A stretch of DNA of 64,000 bases from Ottowia testudinis (GTDB lineage Bacteria; Pseudomonadota; Gammaproteobacteria; Burkholderiales; Burkholderiaceae_C), in NCBI RefSeq assembly GCF_017498525.1, contig NZ_CP071796.1, positions 2,232,001 to 2,296,000 on the forward strand, read 5' to 3'. Shown one piece after another: positions 52,271 to 59,151 of this stretch (position 1 is the stretch's first letter; every line of letters begins with the position of its first letter). A model generated the notes under the pieces. The model searched no databases. It was not told the origin of the DNA and worked only from the letters and a program-made list of their open reading frames with translations. The translations under genes were made by a program, and so were the position numbers.

Positions 52271-52687
52271 GTGTCCCATCGCCTCTTCCGCCCCATGAGC
52301 ATCACCCGGCTCGTCCACTTCGCGCTGCTGGTGATCATCGCTGTCCTGGCGGCGCTCATCGCGCTGGGAACAGTGACCACGTCACACGCGCAAACCAGCC
52401 CTGCAAGGGGTCCGGTATCTGCAGCCAATGACATGCCCTTGTCGGACTACCTGGGGCTGCTGCAGCAACTCGCGCCGGCTGCCGCGGAGGGCGCCAAGGT
52501 CTATCTGGCCGCCTACCGCCTCCAATGCGGCCGCAGGCTGACCACAGCCGAACTGCGCCAGGCCGTTTCCAGGGAAGGCGGAGATCCCGTGCTAATGGGG
52601 CTGATCCGTGCCACCCAGGAACAGGACACCAGCCAGCGCGCCCAGTTCATCCGGCAGATCCGCTGCACCGCAGGAGGGACGCGATGA
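52271..52687 (+). CDS. Hypothetical exported protein of the transfer operon
   Basis: A 138-residue protein with an N-terminal helix or signal (LVHFALLVIIAVLAALIALGTVTTSHA) and a small helical domain (MPLSDYLGLLQQLAPAAAEGAKVYLAAYRLQCGRRLTTAELRQAV) with two cysteines. A GTG start at 52271 follows a GGAGG site. It overlaps traW by 4 nt. Not identified; the place between the peptidase and traW suggests a periplasmic assembly role. Confidence 0.72.
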   Translation: MSHRLFRPMSITRLVHFALLVIIAVLAALIALGTVTTSHAQTSPARGPVSAANDMPLSDYLGLLQQLAPAAAEGAKVYLAAYRLQCGRRLTTAELRQAVSREGGDPVLMGLIRATQEQDTSQRAQFIRQIRCTAGGTR

Positions 52688-53322
52688 ACCCACGCATGCT
52701 CCCCCTCCTTGCGCCTACGTTCGCCCTGCTGGCTGGAACCACGCCGGCCCATGCAACGGATGCCGGCGTGATCGGCCCGAGCTATGAGATTGCCGAACAG
52801 CATCTCCTGCGCTTCATCGAGCAACGCCTGCGAGACAAGGCCGCGAGTGGCGAGTTGCAGCGCCTGGAACAGGAGGCGCGCGCCCGTGGCGTCGATTCCG
52901 TGCGCAACCCCCAGCCCGTTACCGGCCTCGTGACCACCCAGGCGAAACGCACCTTCTACTTCGATCCGACCTACGTCCTCGATCGCAACGTGAGCGACGC
53001 CCAGGGGCGGCTCATGTTCGTCACTGGCACCCGCGCGAACCCCTTGGACATCGTTTCCCTGTCTCGCCGCCTGTTCTTCTTCGACGCCCGCGACCCACGT
53101 CAGGTCGCCCAGGCCCGCCGCCTGATGAAGCACTACGACGGCAAGGTGAAGCCCATCCTCACGGCAGGCTCCTACCTCGACCTCATGCAAGCCTGGCGCT
53201 CGCCCGTGTATTACGACCAGCACGGTCTCTTGACTAGGCGCCTGGGCATCCGGCAGGTGCCCGCCCTGGTCTCCCAGGAAGGCAGGCGGTTGCGCATCGA
53301 CGAGTTGGAGGTCAAGCCATGA
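52684..53322 (+). CDS. traW: TraW pilus assembly protein
   Basis: A 212-residue exported protein with a signal peptide (ending TPAHA) and the TraW pattern: IGPSYEIAEQHLLRFIEQRL, RTFYFDPTYVLDRNVSDAQG, LFFFDARDPRQVAQARRLM, and the thioredoxin-like RLGIRQVPALVSQEG. It acts with TraU and TrbC in pilus tip or channel assembly. Overlaps on both sides (ATGA). Confidence 0.9.
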   Translation: MNPRMLPLLAPTFALLAGTTPAHATDAGVIGPSYEIAEQHLLRFIEQRLRDKAASGELQRLEQEARARGVDSVRNPQPVTGLVTTQAKRTFYFDPTYVLDRNVSDAQGRLMFVTGTRANPLDIVSLSRRLFFFDARDPRQVAQARRLMKHYDGKVKPILTAGSYLDLMQAWRSPVYYDQHGLLTRRLGIRQVPALVSQEGRRLRIDELEVKP

Positions 53323-54341
53323 CAGCCGCCCGGCTCCTTCGATCCCTGCTGCTGGCCCTCCTGACCGGCATCGCGTCGAACCAAGTGCTCGCGGCTGGCG
53401 CCGCCACCTGCACAGGTAAGTTCCCCAACCCGATCACCGACATCTGCTGGAGCTGCATCCTGCCCATCAGCGTCGGCAGCGCCCGCATCGGCAACTTCGG
53501 CGACCAGGAAGAAACCGACAACCCGTCGAGCCCGGTCTGCAGTTGCGGGGTCAATCCGATCATCGGACTCTCGATCGGCTTCTGGGAACCGGCACGTCAC
53601 GTGGAGGTGGTGAGGAAGCCCTACTGCCTCGTCTCCCTGGGCGGCATCGATCTCGATCCTGGCATCCCGGCCCCCGAGGCCGCCCGCTTCACGCGCCCGG
53701 AGGGCGATGGCGACGGCGGCAGCTTCTACCAGGCGCACTTCTACATCAACCCGGTGATGTACTGGCTGGAGGTCGTCACCGACTTCCCCTGCCTGGAACG
53801 GGGCTCCTTCGATCTCGCCTACCTGACCGAGGTCGATCCCCTGTGGGCGGATGACGAACTGACCCTGATCCTCAACCCGGACGCGGTGCTCTTCGCCAAT
53901 CCCGTCGCGGTCGCAGCCTGCGCTGCCGACTGCGTGGCCGCGACCATGGGCTTCGGCATCAAGGAAATGTTCTGGTGTGCGGGCTGCCAGGGCGCGATCT
54001 ACCCCATGGATGGCCATGTGCCCTATCACATGGGTGGCGTCCGTACCGCCTCGCTCCTGGCTCAACGGCTCACCGCCAAGATGCACCGCGAACTGATCGC
54101 CTGGGGCTGGCATGGCTCACCCGGCCTGTGCGGGCCGTATTTTGAGCCGGTGATGGACAAGACGGCCTACAAAACCCAGCTCACCTACCCCATTCCCAAC
54201 ACCGCGAAGGAAGGCGGCCGCTGCTGCCAGCCCTTCGGGCGCACCACGATCACCTGGGGCGCCGGCAAGGAATACCCGGTCAATGGCGAGGACTTTGCTT
54301 TCATGCTTTTTCGCAAAAGGAACTGCTGTGTGGGCTACTGA
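53319..54341 (+). CDS. traU: TraU DNA-transfer protein
   Basis: A 340-residue exported, cysteine-rich protein (signal LLLALLTGIASNQVLAAGA). Family segments are GKFPNPITDICWSCILPISVG, CGVNPIIGLSIGFWEPARHVEVVRKPYCLVSLGG, and the ending WGWHGSPGLCGP, GGRCCQPFGRTTITWGAGKEYPVNGEDFAFMLFRKRNCCVGY. It is needed for DNA transfer more than for pilus growth in F. Its many cysteines fit the DsbC in the operon. Confidence 0.93.
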   Translation: MTAARLLRSLLLALLTGIASNQVLAAGAATCTGKFPNPITDICWSCILPISVGSARIGNFGDQEETDNPSSPVCSCGVNPIIGLSIGFWEPARHVEVVRKPYCLVSLGGIDLDPGIPAPEAARFTRPEGDGDGGSFYQAHFYINPVMYWLEVVTDFPCLERGSFDLAYLTEVDPLWADDELTLILNPDAVLFANPVAVAACAADCVAATMGFGIKEMFWCAGCQGAIYPMDGHVPYHMGGVRTASLLAQRLTAKMHRELIAWGWHGSPGLCGPYFEPVMDKTAYKTQLTYPIPNTAKEGGRCCQPFGRTTITWGAGKEYPVNGEDFAFMLFRKRNCCVGY

Positions 54342-54360
54342 TTCCCTCCCAGGCGGTTCC

Positions 54361-55065
54361 GTGATCCGCCGCTCTACCGTACTGGCTGCTCTGCTGCTTC
54401 CCCTCGGAGCTGCGGCCCAACCTGCGCCGGTGATCACCGATGAAGACCTCGCGCGGGTCCGGCGCGAGGCGCCGACCGTCACGGAAGACGATGTCCGCCG
54501 CATCCAGCGACAGCACTCGGTCCCGGCCGCCCAAGCCGGGTCGGTCACCACGCCACGCATCGACGCGCTGCCCAAACCCCTGACGGATGCGATGCCCAAC
54601 CTTGGCGACATCGCCCAAGGGTATGCGCGGGGAACAGCTCCCGCACTCGGTTCCGGCCCAGGCCTCTTGGTGTTCGTAAGCCTGGCCATGCCTGAGCCCA
54701 CCCTGGCGCGTCTCGTGGATCAGGCGGCGCGCGCAAAGGCAGCGATCCTGATCCGGGGCTTCGCCAATGGCTCGCTGCGCGAGACGGTCGCCCGCATCCA
54801 GAAGCTCATCGGTACGCGCGAGGTCGCCATCCTCATCGATCCGCAGGCCTTCGACCGCTACGCGGTCAAGCAGGTGCCGACCTTCGTGCTCGCCCGGGAT
54901 GGCAGCCGGCCCGCCGGTTGTGCCGGCGGCACCTGCCCGCCCCCGACCGATTTCGTCAGCGCAACGGGCGACGTGAGCCTGGACTACGCCCTCGACAAAC
55001 TGCGTCGCGCAGCGCCCCGCTTCGAGTCCGATGCCGGCATCTTCCTCGCGCGCCTCAGACCCTGA
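54361..55065 (+). CDS. trbC: TrbC-type pilus assembly protein
   Basis: A 234-residue exported protein (GTG start, signal IRRSTVLAALLLPLGAAAQ). The C-terminal TrbC domain is FVSLAMPEPTLARLVDQAARAKAAILIRGFANGSLRETVARIQKL ... AILIDPQAFDRYAVKQVPTFVLARDG, with a thioredoxin-like fold and no CxxC. It works with TraW. An earlier GTG at 54331 inside the traU end is an alternative start. Confidence 0.85.
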   Translation: MIRRSTVLAALLLPLGAAAQPAPVITDEDLARVRREAPTVTEDDVRRIQRQHSVPAAQAGSVTTPRIDALPKPLTDAMPNLGDIAQGYARGTAPALGSGPGLLVFVSLAMPEPTLARLVDQAARAKAAILIRGFANGSLRETVARIQKLIGTREVAILIDPQAFDRYAVKQVPTFVLARDGSRPAGCAGGTCPPPTDFVSATGDVSLDYALDKLRRAAPRFESDAGIFLARLRP

Positions 55066-55086
55066 GCCCAGATCGGAGTGACCACC

Positions 55087-56400
55087 GTGCGCCGCCTCAT
55101 CATCTACTTCACCCTCGCCTGCTTCGTCACGACGCAGACCGCAGCCATGGCCGGGCCGTTCGAAGAGGGCACGGCTGCCGGACAGGCGACCAACCCGGTC
55201 GCCCGAGGCGCGGTCGGGACATCGAGCGCTTCGAGCGTCGTCCCGGGCTATACGACGACGCCTGTGGAGACGGCGTATTACGGCCAGCCCAGCCTATCCG
55301 GCGCCGCCAACGGTCGCCTTGCTGCTTGCTCGGGCAATTCCACCGACCCGGTGTGCCAGGCGCAAAGCACTGCGGCGACCTCCGCCAATACCCCGCGTAC
55401 CGCCATCTCGCCCTACGACCCCTCGGTAACGACAGCCCGCAACATCGCCGACAGCCCGAACAGCGTGCTGGGCAGCCTTGCCGACTACTACTCCGGGTGC
55501 GCAGCTTCAAGCTGCCCGTCGAACGTCTTCTGCCTGGGTTCGAACTGCTTCAACACCAGCTACACCAATGACGCCGACTTCGCTCGGTCCATGACCTACA
55601 TGGAGGCCGTACGGGAGGCCGGCGTCTATCTCGACACGACGAACATGCGGGTCTTCAGGGGCGAAGACAACCGCTGCCGTGACCGGCTGCTGAAGAACTG
55701 CTGCTATTCGGACTCGGCCGGCGCCGGCATGACCAACCAGAGCCTTTTCGGTACCGGATCGAGACTCGTCTTCGATGTGCTCATGAACGCAGAGAACCGG
55801 CAATTCCTCTATCAGGGCATGCAGGCGCTGCTCATGAGCGGCGGCTTTTCCGGCACCTTCACCACCTACGGCGTCACCGTGGCAGTGAACGGCGCGGCCC
55901 TGCCGGCAGGCTCCGCCGTGCTCTACGCGGGGGACAGCGTGGTCATCGCCTTCGACCCCTGGACGCTGGCCATTGCAGTCGTCATCTACATCGTGATGTC
56001 GATGATGTCCTGCAACGAAGCGGAAGGGAAACTGGCCATGAAGGAAGGGGCCGGCCTGTGCCACACGGTTGGCACGTGGTGCTCGTCGTGCATCCGCATT
56101 CTCGGCAAGTGCGTCTCGTGCATCGAACACACCACCAGCAAATGCTGCTTCAACAGCAAGCTGGCCCGGCTCATCAACGAGCAAGGGCGCATGCAAATCG
56201 GAAGAGGCTGGGGAGCGACCAGGAGTCCCGACTGCTCCGGCTTCACGGTTGCCGAACTGCAAAGCCTGAATTTCTCGGCGATGGACCTGACCGAGTTCTA
56301 CGCCTCCATCGTGCCCACGCTGCCGAACGTGAGCAGCCTCCAGAGCAACAACGCTGCCCGCGTGACCTCCTGCTACTACGGTCAAGGGAAATGTCAATGA
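55087..56400 (+). CDS. traN: TraN mating-pair stabilisation protein
   Basis: A 437-residue exported outer-membrane protein with a signal (RRLIIYFTLACFVTTQTAAMA), a Ser/Thr-rich N-terminal part, then many cysteines (CAASSCPSNVFCLGSNCF, CRDRLLKNCCYS, CSSCIRILGKCVSC, TTSKCCFNSKLARLINEQGR) and the family end WG..RSPDCSGFTVAELQSLNFSAMDLTEFYA. It binds recipient outer-membrane partners. It is shorter than F TraN (about 600 residues); the missing part is in the variable recipient-binding region. GTG start at 55087 behind CGGAG; 55078 is the alternative. Confidence 0.88.
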   Translation: MRRLIIYFTLACFVTTQTAAMAGPFEEGTAAGQATNPVARGAVGTSSASSVVPGYTTTPVETAYYGQPSLSGAANGRLAACSGNSTDPVCQAQSTAATSANTPRTAISPYDPSVTTARNIADSPNSVLGSLADYYSGCAASSCPSNVFCLGSNCFNTSYTNDADFARSMTYMEAVREAGVYLDTTNMRVFRGEDNRCRDRLLKNCCYSDSAGAGMTNQSLFGTGSRLVFDVLMNAENRQFLYQGMQALLMSGGFSGTFTTYGVTVAVNGAALPAGSAVLYAGDSVVIAFDPWTLAIAVVIYIVMSMMSCNEAEGKLAMKEGAGLCHTVGTWCSSCIRILGKCVSCIEHTTSKCCFNSKLARLINEQGRMQIGRGWGATRSPDCSGFTVAELQSLNFSAMDLTEFYASIVPTLPNVSSLQSNNAARVTSCYYGQGKCQ

Positions 56401-56780
56401 AATCCACCGCCATCATCCGTTTTGCATTGTTGATCACAGTCGTCGCGCCATCCGCGCACGCCGATGAGGTGGCTCGCACCCCCGTCACCGACCCGCGCCC
56501 ACTGATGCTCGCTGCCCTGCAGGCCAGCGACGGGCAAGCCCATGGCGTGCTCACCGGTGACATTGCCGAAGCCATCACCAAGCGCTTCAGCGCGTCCTCA
56601 CCCATCTACATTGATGTCTCCACGGAAATGCGCTACGCCCAGCCCGGATGCGCACGCCTGAAGGTGTCTTTCTGGCAGGACGGCGTGAACCTGCCCGGAG
56701 CAGCGGCACCCCGGCGCCAGACCGTCGACTTCGGCATCAACTACTGCCTCGACGGGCGTCCGCCCCGCTCACTCTCGTAG
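56397..56780 (+). CDS. Hypothetical exported protein between traN and traF
   Basis: A 127-residue secreted protein with a signal peptide (IIRFALLITVVAPSAHA). The mature part has two cysteines (QPGCARLKVSFWQDGV, FGINYCLDG) probably joined by a disulfide. Overlaps traN by 4 nt. Not identified; location suggests a pilus or mating-pair role. Confidence 0.72.
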   Translation: MKSTAIIRFALLITVVAPSAHADEVARTPVTDPRPLMLAALQASDGQAHGVLTGDIAEAITKRFSASSPIYIDVSTEMRYAQPGCARLKVSFWQDGVNLPGAAAPRRQTVDFGINYCLDGRPPRSLS

Positions 56781-56788
56781 GGGGTTTC

Positions 56789-57670
56789 GTGGAGCACCGC
56801 CGATTCATTGCCGGAATGGCCTTCGGCTTCGCCATGTTGTTGGCGACGGCCTCCCTGCCCGCTCAAGAGGCCGGACCATCCCAAGCCAGGGCGCGCGCCA
56901 CGTCACCCTCGGCCTATTGGAAGGACCGCTGGCGCGGCTGGCACTTCTACGAAGACCCGGCCCAGGAAGGCGAGCAAATTCCGGAGCCAACTCCAGCGCC
57001 ATCAACTGCACCAGCGCAGCCGCCGAAGGCACGCATACCCGAGTTGGAAGAGTTCGCTCGCCTGCAGAAGACCCTGGAGGAGTACCGCAACATCGCCATC
57101 ATCCGCCCCACCGAGGCCAACGTGCGGCGCTACATGGAGCTCGAATCCAGGGTGGTGGGCCAGGCCTCCGCCTTCGCCGACATGGCCAAGCGCGTTGCAT
57201 GGGCGACGCCGGAACTGGACCCCACGCTTCAAGGCCGCCCGGTCAATGCCAAGGCCCTGGAAGTCTTCGACGAGACCCAGCGCGCCGAGCGCTCGCGGAC
57301 GGTGGCTCAGTTGGGCAAGGACCATGTGCTGTTTTTCTTCTACCGGTCGGACTGCCCCTACTGCCACGCCTTCGCGCCAGTGCTCGAAGCCTTCCAGGCG
57401 CGGCACGGCATCCAGGTGGTCGCCGTCAGCATCGATGGTGGCCCCCTGCCGGGCTTCCCCGGTGCCCGGCGCGACAACGGCATCGCCAATGCCCTGCAGG
57501 TGTCCCAGGTGCCTGCGGTCTTCCTCGCGCAGCCCTTCACCGGCCAGATCACGCCGATCGGTTTCGGCGTGCTCTCGGAATCCCAACTGCTGGAGCGCAT
57601 CGCCACCGTGAGCAGCCCCGAGGGCCAGGCCATGCTCCCCAGCGCCACACGTCAGGTCACCTTGCCATAG
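56789..57670 (+). CDS. traF: TraF thioredoxin-like pilus assembly protein (with CxxC)
   Basis: A 293-residue exported protein with a signal (FIAGMAFGFAMLLATASLPAQ), the TraF N-terminal segment GWHFYEDP, a helical part and a C-terminal thioredoxin fold with SDCPYCHAF (about residues 187-195) and VSQVPAVFLAQP. The intact CPYC suggests redox activity, unlike F-plasmid TraF, which lacks it. GTG start at 56789 behind AGGGGG. Confidence 0.9.
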   Translation: MEHRRFIAGMAFGFAMLLATASLPAQEAGPSQARARATSPSAYWKDRWRGWHFYEDPAQEGEQIPEPTPAPSTAPAQPPKARIPELEEFARLQKTLEEYRNIAIIRPTEANVRRYMELESRVVGQASAFADMAKRVAWATPELDPTLQGRPVNAKALEVFDETQRAERSRTVAQLGKDHVLFFFYRSDCPYCHAFAPVLEAFQARHGIQVVAVSIDGGPLPGFPGARRDNGIANALQVSQVPAVFLAQPFTGQITPIGFGVLSESQLLERIATVSSPEGQAMLPSATRQVTLP

Positions 57671-57679
57671 GAGCCGTCC

Positions 57680-59125
57680 ATGCCCAGGAGTGCCCCACCA
57701 GCCCGCCGAATGATCGCGATCGCACTGTCCATCGCGGTCGTGATCACCCCCGCCCCGCTCCGAGCGGGAGACCTCAACACCGAGGTCAACAACATGTTCA
57801 ACAGCCTGGGCGCCATCGGCAACTACACCGCGCCCGGCGCGTTCCGGGGCCAAGCCTACAACACCTACACCGGCGGCAACCTGATGATGCGCACGCCGAA
57901 CAAGGTCTACCAGCTCGCGGCCATCCAGTTCCCCAGCGCGAAGGCGGGCTGCGGTGGGATCGACGTCTTCGGCGGCAGCTTCAGCCACATCTCGGCCGAC
58001 GAATTCAAGAACATGCTGAAGAACATCACGGCCGCACTCCCTGGCATCGCCTTCCAGTTGGCGCTCGAAGCGGTCTCGCCGCTGCTGGGCGGTCTCACGA
58101 AATGGGCCAAGGGCCTGGAGACCTGGATCAACAATGCCCGCATCAACTCCTGCGAGACCGCCAAGGCCATCGTCAGCACGGCCGCCGAATCCCTGGGCTA
58201 CAGTTCGCAGGAGACCTGCGCCGACCTCGCCATCGAGATGGGCATGGAAAGCGACCGCGATGCGGCCCGGCGCCGCTGCTCCAGCGACCGGCCCAGCATC
58301 CTCGCGTCGGCGCGCAGTTCCGGTGATGCCAATGTCCGCAACAAGGCGCCCTTCGTAGGCAACCTGACCTGGAAGGCCCTGCAGCGCACGGGCAGCTACC
58401 TGGACGACGCCGAGCGCGAGCTGATCATGAGCATGGTCGGCACCGTCATCTATTACCCCGAGGAGGATGCGCGCGATCCCGAACCCGTCGCGCCGACGCT
58501 CACCTCGATCAGCCAATTGCTCTACGGGCAGGCGGCTGGAAGCGGCACCAACGTGGTCCAGCACATGCTGAGCTGCAACAACTACAGCGACTGCGACGTC
58601 GTCTCCCTCAACACGACCTACAGCCACACCCCGTTCACCGCCAAGGTGGAGACGCTGATGCGCTCCATCGCGGAGAAGATCGCCACACGGACCGCCATCC
58701 CCAACAACTCGGCGGAGGTCGGTTTCGTCAATCAGACCACCGAGCCGGTCTACAAGATGCTGTCGATCGGCACCAGCATCCCCGGCTCAGGCCTCGCGGA
58801 CAGCCTGATCGCCCAGTACCGCGACCTGATCGCCGCCGACTACGCCTACGTCTTCCTCGATCGCAACCTGCGCGTGGGGCTCGCGGCCCTGGAGAAGGAT
58901 TTCACGCTGCAGCAGACCCAGCGGGAGCAAGCCATCTACATCCGCCAGCGCGCCATGGCCATGCTCTCCCAGATCGCCCAGGAAAAGAACCTCCTCTACC
59001 AGAAGGTCGGTTCGTTCCGCGCGGTATCAAGCCATCTGGAAGAACTCGAGCGCCAGCTGCGTTCCAGCATGCCCCAGCACGTCATGGACATGCTCGGGCA
59101 GCAAGCCGCCTACATGGCGCGCTGA
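57680..59125 (+). CDS. traH: TraH pilus assembly protein
   Basis: A 481-residue exported protein: signal (MIAIALSIAVVITPAPLRA), GDLNTEVNNMFNSLGAIGNYTAPGAFRGQAYNTYTGGNLMMRTPNK, CGGIDVFGGSFSHISADEFKNMLKNI, and a C-terminal coiled coil with TraH features (SSHLEELERQLRSSM). With TraF and TraW it builds the outer-membrane pilus complex. AGGAG site before the ATG. Confidence 0.93.
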   Translation: MPRSAPPARRMIAIALSIAVVITPAPLRAGDLNTEVNNMFNSLGAIGNYTAPGAFRGQAYNTYTGGNLMMRTPNKVYQLAAIQFPSAKAGCGGIDVFGGSFSHISADEFKNMLKNITAALPGIAFQLALEAVSPLLGGLTKWAKGLETWINNARINSCETAKAIVSTAAESLGYSSQETCADLAIEMGMESDRDAARRRCSSDRPSILASARSSGDANVRNKAPFVGNLTWKALQRTGSYLDDAERELIMSMVGTVIYYPEEDARDPEPVAPTLTSISQLLYGQAAGSGTNVVQHMLSCNNYSDCDVVSLNTTYSHTPFTAKVETLMRSIAEKIATRTAIPNNSAEVGFVNQTTEPVYKMLSIGTSIPGSGLADSLIAQYRDLIAADYAYVFLDRNLRVGLAALEKDFTLQQTQREQAIYIRQRAMAMLSQIAQEKNLLYQKVGSFRAVSSHLEELERQLRSSMPQHVMDMLGQQAAYMAR

Positions 59126-59151
59126 TCCGTCGCTGACCGGGGAGCGCCACC

